DNA of 43,358 bases from Salinisphaera sp035690525 (GTDB lineage: Bacteria > Pseudomonadota > Gammaproteobacteria > Nevskiales > Salinisphaeraceae). The position numbers and the translations under genes were made by a program. Numbering within the stretch: position 1 is the stretch's first letter; each line of letters begins with the position of its first letter. Of this stretch, positions 35,313 through 42,632 are shown in pieces. The stretch lies in the NCBI RefSeq assembly GCF_035690525.1, contig NZ_DASSKM010000044.1, positions 1 to 43,358 on the forward strand. The letters are read 5' to 3'. Under the pieces are notes generated by a model. It searched no databases. It had not been told where the DNA came from and worked only from the letters and a program-made list of their open reading frames with translations.

Positions 35313-36395
35313 ATGCCCACTGCTTCGCCCGCCGCCGATACGGCCACGCCATCAACCCCCGAGCCGCGCTTTCTGGCCAGCGACAATACCTCCGGTGTTT
35401 GCCCCGAGGCGCTGGATTATCTCCATCGCGCCAACGCGACCGATGACCTGGCCTACGGCGACGACCGCTGGACAGCGCGCGCCAGCGATGCGTTTCGGGC
35501 GCTGTTCGAGACCGACTGCGAGGTGTTTTTCGTGTTCAACGGCACAGCCGCTAATTCGCTGGCGCTGGCGTCGCTTTGTCGTTCGTATCACAGCGTGATC
35601 TGCCACGAGTTGGCGCACATCGAAACCGACGAATGCGGCGGCCCGGAGTTCTTTTCCAATGGCTCCAAACTGCTGACAGTAGCCGGCGATGCCGGCCGGG
35701 TCACGCCGGAAGGCATCGCCACGACGGTCACCCGGCGCGGCGACATCCATTATCCGAAACCCCACGCGATATCGCTGACCCAGGCCACCGAAGTCGGTAC
35801 CGTCTATGATCTGGCCCAGCTGCACGCGATCCGCGACGTCGCCGATCGCTACGATCTGCGCGTGCACCTGGACGGCGCCCGTTTTGCCAACGCTTGCGCC
35901 GGCCTAGAGGTCTCGCCCGCCGAACTGACTTGGCGCGCCGGCGTCGACGTCCTGTGCTTTTCCGGCACCAAGAACGGGCTGGCGTTCGGCGAAGCCGTGA
36001 TCTTCTTCGATAAGCGCTTGGCGCTGGATTTCGAATACCGTTGCAAGCAGGCCGGCCAACTCGCCTCCAAAATGCGCTATCTGGCCGCGCCGTGGCTTGG
36101 GCTGCTGGAGACCGGCGCCTGGCTTTCCAACGCGCGCCACGCCAACGCGATGGCTCGGCGCCTGGCCGACGGCGTGGCCAGCCTGCCCGGCGTGAACCCG
36201 ATGTTCGACGTACAGGCCAATAGCGTGTTTCTGGAGATGTCGAGCGCAATCCAGGACGCGCTGCGCGCCCGTCGGTGGGCGTTCTACACCTTCATCGGCG
36301 AAGGCGGCGTGCGGTTTGTCTGCAGTTGGAACACCACGCCCGAGCTGATCGATTCGCTGATCGCCGATATCCGCCAAGCCGTAACCGTGGCCTGA
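35313..36395 (+). CDS. ltaE: Low-specificity L-threonine aldolase
   Basis: The product is 360 residues, a PLP fold-type I enzyme. It has FLASDNTSGVCPEALDYL at the start, LAYGDDRWT, FNGTAANSLAL, HIETDECGGPEFF, the cofactor Asp/His region VHLDGARFANA (D187 region) and the Schiff-base Lys K220 in FSGTKNGLA. These match bacterial threonine aldolase, which cleaves threonine or allo-threonine to glycine and acetaldehyde. Start ATG at 35313. It is convergent with the DUF2267 gene, 10 bases from stop to stop. Confidence 0.92.
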   Translation: MPTASPAADTATPSTPEPRFLASDNTSGVCPEALDYLHRANATDDLAYGDDRWTARASDAFRALFETDCEVFFVFNGTAANSLALASLCRSYHSVICHELAHIETDECGGPEFFSNGSKLLTVAGDAGRVTPEGIATTVTRRGDIHYPKPHAISLTQATEVGTVYDLAQLHAIRDVADRYDLRVHLDGARFANACAGLEVSPAELTWRAGVDVLCFSGTKNGLAFGEAVIFFDKRLALDFEYRCKQAGQLASKMRYLAAPWLGLLETGAWLSNARHANAMARRLADGVASLPGVNPMFDVQANSVFLEMSSAIQDALRARRWAFYTFIGEGGVRFVCSWNTTPELIDSLIADIRQAVTVA

Positions 36396-36405
36396 CGGCG
36401 TCGAC

Positions 36406-36792
36406 CTAGCCCGTCAGTAGCGCATCGAGTTCGCGCGGCGCATCGAGCACAACATCGGTGGTTTCGCCGCGGGTCAGCGCGCGTTTGAACACCGTGATCG
36501 CGGCGCGCGCGGCCGGCTCGACCTCGCTGCGCTCGCGTTCGGCACGGACCGCGACTTGCTCGAAGAACGCGTCCAACGAGATCTCGGCCGGCTTTTCCGT
36601 CGTCTGCGTCCGACCCGCCTCGGCCGCCCGGGTCAGCTCCTGCGGCAACTGCGAGGACAGCTTGCGAACCTGTTCGGCCGGCAGGTGGGCGCAGATCGTC
36701 TCGACCGTCGCGCGGGAAATGGCCAGCGCGGCGTCGTGATCGGACAGATCGGCGGCACGGGCAACTTCGTTGACAAATTCTTCGGTCTGCAT
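36406..36792 (-). CDS. DUF2267-family protein
   Basis: The product is 128 residues, all-helical in character. An N-terminal repeat (FVNEVARAADLSDHDAALAISRATVETICAHLPAEQV) is followed by LSSQLPQELTRAA, then a related second half (LDAFFEQVAVRAERERSEVEPAARAAITVFKRALTRGE) ending ELDALLTG. This is the DUF2267 pattern of two helical half-repeats. The function is unknown; such proteins often appear near stress or membrane-associated genes. Start ATG at 36792. Confidence 0.8.
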   Translation of the reverse strand: MQTEEFVNEVARAADLSDHDAALAISRATVETICAHLPAEQVRKLSSQLPQELTRAAEAGRTQTTEKPAEISLDAFFEQVAVRAERERSEVEPAARAAITVFKRALTRGETTDVVLDAPRELDALLTG

Positions 36793-36963
36793 AAAGCGTG
36801 GCCGTCGTTTCGGATGAACTGGAGCGGCTGAGTCTCGGAGCCCGAGCCTCGACCGTCCATCCGCAAGCCTACGGAGCTGGGGTTATCCTGTAGAAACGAT
36901 ACAAGCGTTTCCCGCAGGTGAACGCAGCACGCGCATCAGCCTGAAGCCGGATTGAAGCTCGAA

Positions 36964-37725
36964 TCACAGAGCCACGCCGGGCATCGTATTCACCGAAGCG
37001 GCCCACCGATCATGTTCGGCCAGATCGAACAGATGCTGCTCACGGGTCCTGACGCCAAGGCGGATATCCTGCACGCGCCCATAACAGGGTTGTCGGGATC
37101 CGTGATAGTCGAGCAGACCGCCGATGGTGTGGAAGCGGATACCGAAGCGGCCAAGCAGCCGTAGGAGAGACGGCTCCATCACGGCGATCCAGTGCGTGAT
37201 GCCGTTACGGATACTCAACCGCATCAGGGCAATGAATAAGCCGAACGTGACTAACGGATAGCAGCGGCCGTTGAACGTCCAGCCGCCGCGCGCCAGCGTA
37301 TGGGATTGTTCGGTCCCGATAAGCTGCGGTAGCCGGCGGTGCGATGCTCTCGATACGGCAAAACGGGATATTTCCGCGGTCGTGGCACGAGGCAATATAG
37401 AGTCGCCAAGGCCATAATCGCTCAACAGATTCGGATAGGCTTGCTCGATTGGAAACGTCCGGTAATCGTGTCCGTCGCCACCGCCGGGAACAAGCCGGAC
37501 CGTTGCTATGGATTGCCCGGATTCACGATGCCGCACGATACCGTGAAGCGAGTGCCGGTCATAGCGATCGGATTCACGGCGATCGACATGCCCACCTACG
37601 TCCGCAAAACCTCGCTCCAGGCAATAAACTTGATAACGTAGCCGGAACGCCTCCTCTCGAATAATGTCTTCTGGATCTGTTTTTATTTCAAAATGGCGGT
37701 TAAAAAAAATAGAAAAATCAGTCAT
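36964..37725 (-). CDS. PEP-CTERM/exosortase system-associated acyltransferase
   Basis: The product is 253 residues. It has the exosortase-associated acyltransferase pattern related to autoinducer synthases and N-acyl amino acid synthases: FFNRHFEIKTD at the start, EEAFRLRYQVYCLERGFADV, SIATVRLVPG, and the diagnostic AEISRFAVSRASHRR, followed by a hydrophobic segment LVTFGLFIALMRLSIRNGI and WIAVMEPSLLRLLGRFGI. These proteins co-occur with exosortase and PEP-CTERM genes and have a GNAT-like fold; the acyl product is not established. Start ATG at 37725, with only a weak ribosome-binding site. It is divergent, across 777 bases, from a PEP-CTERM protein gene, which supports the assignment. Confidence 0.85.
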   Translation of the reverse strand: MTDFSIFFNRHFEIKTDPEDIIREEAFRLRYQVYCLERGFADVGGHVDRRESDRYDRHSLHGIVRHRESGQSIATVRLVPGGGDGHDYRTFPIEQAYPNLLSDYGLGDSILPRATTAEISRFAVSRASHRRLPQLIGTEQSHTLARGGWTFNGRCYPLVTFGLFIALMRLSIRNGITHWIAVMEPSLLRLLGRFGIRFHTIGGLLDYHGSRQPCYGRVQDIRLGVRTREQHLFDLAEHDRWAASVNTMPGVAL

Positions 37726-38044
37726 TTACGCTGTCCGCTTTTATCTGAAAATAAACGCGTGCAGTGTTATTGCTTGCCTTATTGTCCCCGCCGACAATAG
37801 ATCACTTGCCCTTTAGGTGCGATTCGCCTCCATAACCGTACGCTTCACACCTTTCGATTCGAGTTCGTTTGTCCGAGTCGGTGCTGCGCGTAAGCCTAGC
37901 TATGCTTTCATTGCCCGTATCTTCCGCGTTCGGACCGGCACTTAACCGTGCAGTACGCCGCTATCCAGGCCGACCAATACGCTTCGAAGCTCAAGAGCGA
38001 CTAAGAACCGAAAAGCATTCCGGCACTCTAAGCACCTGATGATC

Positions 38045-38062
38045 CTAGGTAATATTACCTAG
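38045..38062. promoter_or_regulatory. Perfect 18-bp palindrome, candidate operator
   Basis: The sequence ctaggtaatattacctag is identical to its own reverse complement. It sits between the divergent acyltransferase and PEP-CTERM genes, about 320 and 440 bases from their starts. Size and symmetry fit a dimeric regulator site, but no regulator gene is adjacent. Confidence 0.5.
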
Positions 38063-38365
38063 TATTGCAAGTGTCGGACACACTGACACCTGTGCCTGTT
38101 GCGACCGTGGCCACCGGGACCGCGAGTGACGGCCGGTAACAGTGGGCGTTATCGCTAGTGGGCGCGATGGCTCGCACGCGCGAAGCACCGATCCGCCTTG
38201 GTTGGGCTTCGTTCAACCCAGTTTGAATGCAATGAATCAATAGCTTGCGATGCTCGACGTCGTGCAGGAGAGGCGGATAGCAACCCGAGAAGGTGTCGCA
38301 AAACATTACAAGATGCCGGGGCAAACTGGCACTCCGTTGTGCGCCATGCGTCGGCGGCAAGCCTG

Positions 38366-38389
38366 TTTAAATTAAAAATTTAATTTAAA
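38366..38389 (+). promoter_or_regulatory. AT-only inverted repeat and possible promoter upstream of the PEP-CTERM gene
   Basis: Arms tttaaattaaa and tttaatttaaa pair over 11 bp with a 2-base centre, all A/T. Its right end overlaps a possible -35 (TTTAAA, 38384-38389). A possible -10 (AATATT) lies 16 bases further on, about 90 bases before the PEP-CTERM start codon. Both hexamers are only 4-of-6 matches, so the promoter call is weak, while the inverted repeat is certain. Confidence 0.35.
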
Positions 38390-38502
38390 AACAAAGGTTT
38401 GAAAAAATATTGAAGCAGTACGGGCCCAACTGGAACGTATCTTGTTTTATCTACACCAAGCACAAGCAGTGTGTTTTCAACGTTCAGATTAGGTGTAAGC
38501 AT

Positions 38503-39204
38503 ATGAAAACTTCCAGAAGCATCGTCTCGGCGATTACCGGTGCGGGCATGCTGGCTCTCGCAGCGCCTGCGCTGGCGACCACGATTGACAACATCACTTT
38601 CCCCGACACGGCCGGCCAGCACGTTTTCGCCGGCACGATTAACGAAAACACGGTGACCACCCCCGGCGCGGAGTTGACCGGGTCCGGCACTGTCAACACG
38701 ATCGACGGCAACAGCAATTTCTGTGGCACGGGAAGCTGCTCCCTGACCTATGAATTCGGTGGCTACATCCTTGAAAACATCACGGATACGCAAGCGAATT
38801 TCTCGGGCGGCTATGTCAACTTCTATGCGAACGGCTCGAGCGATCCGTTTTTGGCGCTGGAAGCCGACACCGAAATCAACTCGGAATATACGCTGGAAGG
38901 CCGTCTCTTCGGCGAGGGCCAGCAGTCCCAAAACACGGCGGTTGGCCTCCTGAGCGTGGTGGGCGGCACGGCAGCCTCGTTTTTCGACAACAACAGCTAT
39001 AACAATGGGGACGGCGGCTTGAGCGACCTGCTGTTCAATACCAGCCTCTCGCCCTCGGGCCAAGGCATGTTCAGCGGTTCGGCCGATGCCCACTATGTGT
39101 CCAACGTACCCGAGCCGGGCGCGCTGGCCATGCTGGGCCTGGGCCTGGTTCTGGTCGGCTTCGGCGTGAACTATCGCCGCCGCCGCTTCGGCAACCTGGG
39201 CTAG
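38503..39204 (+). CDS. Secreted PEP-CTERM sorting-domain protein
   Basis: The product is 233 residues from ATG 38503, with aggtg about 8 bases upstream; the frame opens earlier but that part lacks signal-peptide character. An N-terminal signal peptide (KTSRSIVSAITGAGMLALAAPALA, cleavage near residue 26) is followed by a beta-rich, Asn/Gly/Ser/Thr-rich domain with two Cys (C74 and C79) and no family I recognise. It ends with the PEP-CTERM tripartite signal: VPEP at 202-205, hydrophobic helix about 207-223, and RRRR at 225-228. Such proteins are cut and sorted by an exosortase, usually in exopolysaccharide- and biofilm-forming bacteria. The exosortase is not in the window. Confidence 0.92.
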   Translation: MKTSRSIVSAITGAGMLALAAPALATTIDNITFPDTAGQHVFAGTINENTVTTPGAELTGSGTVNTIDGNSNFCGTGSCSLTYEFGGYILENITDTQANFSGGYVNFYANGSSDPFLALEADTEINSEYTLEGRLFGEGQQSQNTAVGLLSVVGGTAASFFDNNSYNNGDGGLSDLLFNTSLSPSGQGMFSGSADAHYVSNVPEPGALAMLGLGLVLVGFGVNYRRRRFGNLG

Positions 39205-39229
39205 ATCGGTCGTCTGATCGAAACCGAAA

Positions 39230-39260
39230 AGCGCCGCCCTTCGGGGTGGCGCTTTTTTTT
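39230..39260 (+). terminator. Intrinsic terminator of the PEP-CTERM gene
   Basis: A 10-bp stem (agcgccgccc 39230-39239 with gggtggcgct 39244-39253, one G-U pair) is capped by a stabilising UUCG loop and followed by an unbroken run of T, 26 bases after the stop codon. It is the clearest intrinsic terminator in the window. Confidence 0.95.
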
Positions 39261-39338
39261 GCGCACTGAATCCATCCCATACCGTAGCCGGCCGCCTTTA
39301 TACCAACCTGCAAAAGCAATGACCTACCGGTCAAAACA

Positions 39339-39427
39339 GTCCGCTAATAAACGCAAATGCACGCGAATAAGACGCGCTTATGCGCTTTTCTCGCTTTCAT
39401 TCGCGTTTATTGGCGTTCATTTGCGGA
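39339..39427. repeat. Imperfect inverted repeat built of ~10-bp units
   Basis: The left arm (39339-39375) and right arm (39392-39427) are inverted copies, with about 26 of the outermost 33 positions matching. Each arm is itself made of ~10-bp steps with the theme AAT-N-N-ACGC (for example aataaacgc, aatgcacgc, cgaataagacgc). It lies between the terminator of the PEP-CTERM gene and the 3' end of the MFS gene. The design fits a REP/MITE-like dispersed element; a partial copy of one arm may lie at 35-50. Confidence 0.75.
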
Positions 39428-39488
39428 CGAATTATGGCTTCATGAAGATCGATCAATCTTTATGAGAGTTAGTATTACTTCAAACAAG

Positions 39489-40985
39489 TCATGGCCGTGG
39501 GCTTGTCCCGGCCGAGGCTACGCCGGCTTCGCCCGGCGCTCTTCGATCGGATTCCGATGCCCGCTCGGCGGCCAACGCGTTGGCAACGTCGCGCGGATAC
39601 GAGCGCCGGGCGAAAAACAGAATGACGCCCGCCATGACGAGCGCGCCGGACATGGCGACAAAAGTCCAGACCAGCCCCCCGACACCCTGTTGCGCGGTAT
39701 GGCGCGCGGCCGGCGAACCGGAGGCGTCGCCCAGCAGCGTAGACAAATAGCCGAACGCCAAAGGGGCTATGGCTTCGAACACATAGCGCAGCGCCGTGCG
39801 TACGCTTTCGCCGCGCCCCCAAACCTGTGAATGCATGATATCCAGCCGCGCCGCATCGAGCGCGGGATTGGTCGCGCCCAACGACGCCGCGGATATGAAA
39901 AATACCGGCCCGGTGATCCAGAGGCTAGTCGCCAGCACACCCGGGATCAGGAATGCCGCGCACAACAAGAACGCGACCGCCGGCACCAGGATACGGGCGC
40001 TCAGATAGCCGTTGGCGATCAGCCGGTCGGCGAGCCGGCCGGCGATAAGCGTGCCGATGATCGACCCCATACCCAGACCGACCGTAATCAGGCTCGCGGC
40101 CGACTGCTCGAACCCGAACTTGCCGCTCATGAGCACCACGCCGAACGAACGCAGCCCGGTAAAGAAGAAATAACCCAGCGCCGAAGCCAGAATCAGGATC
40201 ACGTTGGTACGGATCGAGAGGATATAGCGCAGCGCCGGGCCAAAAGACAGCCGGCCGGGGTCCGGCTGCCGCCGGGCCGCCGGCGACGGCTGGATGTGGC
40301 CGGCCTGGTCCACGGCTTCGATAATCGAGACGCCGTCGTGGGCGCCGGCAACTGATTCATCCGGCGTCAGGCGGGCCATACCACCGCGCTCGGGTTCGGC
40401 CAGACAACGGCCGAACAACACGGCCAGAACGAAGCCGAGCGCGCCCATCAGCCAGAAGGCGGCGCGCCAGGACAGCCAGCCCGCGATCGTGCCGGACATC
40501 GCCAGCCCGAGCGCCGATCCCACCAGTTCGCCGGCCAGCAGATAGCCCCAGATCCGGCCGCGCTCGAAGGCCGGGAAGAAATCGCCGGTCAGCGAAGAGA
40601 TCGCCGGCGCGGCCGCGGCGACGACACCGCCGAGCAGCAGACGTGTGACCAGCAGCATCGTGTACGATTCGGCAAAACCGCTCGCCACCATCGCGGCCGA
40701 CCATAGCAGCATGGCCACGGTCAGCAGCCGTACCCGATGCGCGCGGTCGACCAGCGCACCGAGTGGCAGCGTGGTGACGGCGCCCACCGCGGTCGAGGCG
40801 GTCACCAACAGACCGATCTGAATATTGCCGATATGCAGCGCGCTTTTGAGCGGCGCCGCGATCGCACCGACTGTTGCCTTGTCGGCGCCGTCCAACGCGA
40901 GTACGCTAGCCAGTAAAACAATGACTTGCAGCCGCTGGCGGCCACCAATCCATTGGGCGAGGCGGGTGCTGCCGACGACATCCAT
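39489..40985 (-). CDS. MFS transporter
   Basis: The product is 498 residues with 12 predicted membrane segments. The first helix carries LALDGADKATVGAIAAPL, and the loop after helix 2 has the MFS A-motif form GALVDRAHRVRLL. A GRLADRLIANGYLSAR loop marks the second half, and a long polar central loop runs over about residues 195-245. It resembles the broad spinster/sugar-acid-like MFS group, but the substrate is not readable. Start ATG at 40985. The 349 bases upstream contain no recognisable gene. Confidence 0.85.
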   Translation of the reverse strand: MDVVGSTRLAQWIGGRQRLQVIVLLASVLALDGADKATVGAIAAPLKSALHIGNIQIGLLVTASTAVGAVTTLPLGALVDRAHRVRLLTVAMLLWSAAMVASGFAESYTMLLVTRLLLGGVVAAAAPAISSLTGDFFPAFERGRIWGYLLAGELVGSALGLAMSGTIAGWLSWRAAFWLMGALGFVLAVLFGRCLAEPERGGMARLTPDESVAGAHDGVSIIEAVDQAGHIQPSPAARRQPDPGRLSFGPALRYILSIRTNVILILASALGYFFFTGLRSFGVVLMSGKFGFEQSAASLITVGLGMGSIIGTLIAGRLADRLIANGYLSARILVPAVAFLLCAAFLIPGVLATSLWITGPVFFISAASLGATNPALDAARLDIMHSQVWGRGESVRTALRYVFEAIAPLAFGYLSTLLGDASGSPAARHTAQQGVGGLVWTFVAMSGALVMAGVILFFARRSYPRDVANALAAERASESDRRAPGEAGVASAGTSPRP

Positions 40986-41334
40986 GGCATCCGAATCCTG
41001 TAGATGACCGACTCGGTCGAAGTGTCGGCGTCACAAGCTCCGAGCATGCGGAACTGGGTACGGCGAAACCGCCGGCCGCCGTTTCGACCATTGAAAGAGG
41101 CGGTCATTTCAGGGGACGCAGGCGGCGAAAACAATGTCGAGGGGCTAGCCTGGCTGGGTTGTATTGTGGGTGCCATCGGCAATACCCCTGAGAAAACCCC
41201 GCATTTGGAGAGGCCGGAACCGTTACGGCTATCGATAGAGAAAGCCAGCATGGCCGATGCGGCGCGCCCCGGCCGTAAGCGTTCGCCTATGTAGGCGATA
41301 TTCGGCTGCGATGGCGCAACACCGCCCTGCTGTA
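40986..41334. other. Intergenic region upstream of the MFS gene
   Basis: These 349 bases separate the MFS start from the diguanylate cyclase stop, both minus strand. A plus-strand frame (41004-41294) and a minus-strand frame cross it but neither has a ribosome-binding site or family features. A small hairpin (tcgccta/taggcga, 41283-41298) follows the cyclase stop by 36 bases and lacks a T tract. Confidence 0.45.
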
Positions 41335-42453
41335 TTAAATATTGTGCGCGGCGGCGATCGGGGGCTCATCGACTTCGTCGGCGCAGGCCGCCACGCGGTC
41401 GCGGCCGCCGCGCTTGGCGGCGTAGAGCGCCTGATCGGCGCGCCGAAACAGCGTGGCCGACGATTCGCCGTTCGGCACGATCGCGCACACACCGATGCTC
41501 AGCGTGATGTCGACCGGCAGCGCGCGCGGGGCCATCGCGGCGCGCAGGCGCTCGGCTAGAGCCCGGGCGGCGTCGATATCCGTTTCCGGCGCCAGCAGCG
41601 CAAATTCGTCGCCGCCCGGCCGACCGACATGATCGGCTACCCGCGCGGTCGCTCGGAGTTTCGTGCCCAGATGACGCAGCACGGCATCGCCCATCAAATG
41701 GCCGTGCATGTCGTTGATATGCTTGAAGTGGTCGATATCGATCAACAGCAGCGCCAGCGGCCGCCGATAGCGCGCGCAGTGCTCGAGCATCTCTCCGATT
41801 GCTTCAGTAAATGCGCGCTGATTCAGACAGCCGGTCAGCGCGTCGGTGGCCGCATCTGTTTCCAACTGTCGATGGAGCGCGGCCAGCGCCTCGGCTTGGC
41901 GCTCTCGAATTGCGGCGCCGAGCAACGCCAGCAGCCAGCCGATCACCAGGACCATGCCCTGGATCAGCACGACCGGCGCGTCGATGTCGTGTGACGTGAA
42001 AAGCACCAGCCCACCAAAGCCGATCAACCCAGCGGCGCCGCAAGCCACGGCGGCCCACATCGGATAACCGACCGCCAGATACACCATCGGCAGCACCAGC
42101 AGATAGACCAGCGGGCTGGACACGCCCCCGTCCAACACGCAGATCACCTCGGTCATCAAGAACGACATGATGTTCCAGGCGGCGAAGAACAGCACGCGCC
42201 GGCGCGACGCGACAATGGGCTTCCGGGCGCCGTAGCAGCCCAGGCCGACTACCCCGGCGGCGACGGTAAGCGCCAGAATCCCGGGCCGGTGCGGCTGCGA
42301 CCAAGTCAACGTGATGTAGCCGAGCGCGGTGGCGATCACGGTCGCGTACCCGGCCAGCGCGGCGTATAGCTGGCCCTGCCAGAAACGCCGCTCGCTGGCC
42401 GCTGCAACGGTCTCGGTCGTTTTTGAAGAGGGCGTCACAAGTGATCTGATCAA
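41335..42453 (-). CDS. Membrane diguanylate cyclase (GGDEF)
   Basis: The product is up to 372 residues. The TTG at 42453 is uncertain; a GTG five codons later is an alternative. Six or so N-terminal membrane helices (about 30-182, a MASE-like sensor region without a clear family) are followed by a GGDEF domain: DALTGCLNQRAF, IDIDHFKHIND, and the active-site GGDEF at 280-284. The inhibitory I-site RxxD is intact (R271 to D274, five residues before GGDEF), so product feedback is expected. It should make cyclic di-GMP, typically favouring biofilm and matrix production. No EAL domain is present. Confidence 0.9.
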   Translation of the reverse strand: MIRSLVTPSSKTTETVAAASERRFWQGQLYAALAGYATVIATALGYITLTWSQPHRPGILALTVAAGVVGLGCYGARKPIVASRRRVLFFAAWNIMSFLMTEVICVLDGGVSSPLVYLLVLPMVYLAVGYPMWAAVACGAAGLIGFGGLVLFTSHDIDAPVVLIQGMVLVIGWLLALLGAAIRERQAEALAALHRQLETDAATDALTGCLNQRAFTEAIGEMLEHCARYRRPLALLLIDIDHFKHINDMHGHLMGDAVLRHLGTKLRATARVADHVGRPGGDEFALLAPETDIDAARALAERLRAAMAPRALPVDITLSIGVCAIVPNGESSATLFRRADQALYAAKRGGRDRVAACADEVDEPPIAAAHNI

Positions 42454-42632
42454 ATCCCCCGGCGCAGTTTGGCGGGCCGCCGGCGCCCGGCCACGGCCTA
42501 CGCGCCGTTGGATACGTCTAAAAGTGTGAACGGCCCATTAGGAAAACTTTTTGCGCTTGAGCCTTGGAACCTCTCGTTCATTTGCGAACTGTTTTAGTCT
42601 TGTTTTTTAATCATCGATTTTACAGGTTAATA

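Larger units (their letters stand above)
37726..38502. other. AT-rich divergent intergenic region of the exosortase-linked pair
   Basis: These 777 bases separate the acyltransferase and PEP-CTERM genes and are clearly AT-richer than the surroundings. Several short open frames occur on both strands but none has a recognisable family or good start signal. The region contains a perfect 18-bp palindrome (38045-38062), and an AT inverted repeat (38366-38389) close to the PEP-CTERM start. It presumably holds the control region of both genes. Confidence 0.6.

Noticed and set aside
38327..38343. A TGGCAC...TTG sequence resembling a sigma-54 promoter upstream of the PEP-CTERM gene
   Set aside because: PEP-CTERM genes can be sigma-54 dependent, so I looked. 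The GG-to-GC spacing is wrong for the -24/-12 consensus.
41130..41230. Possible structured RNA or riboswitch in the region upstream of the MFS gene
   Set aside because: Compared by eye with TPP, glycine, fluoride and guanidine classes; no conserved core was seen.
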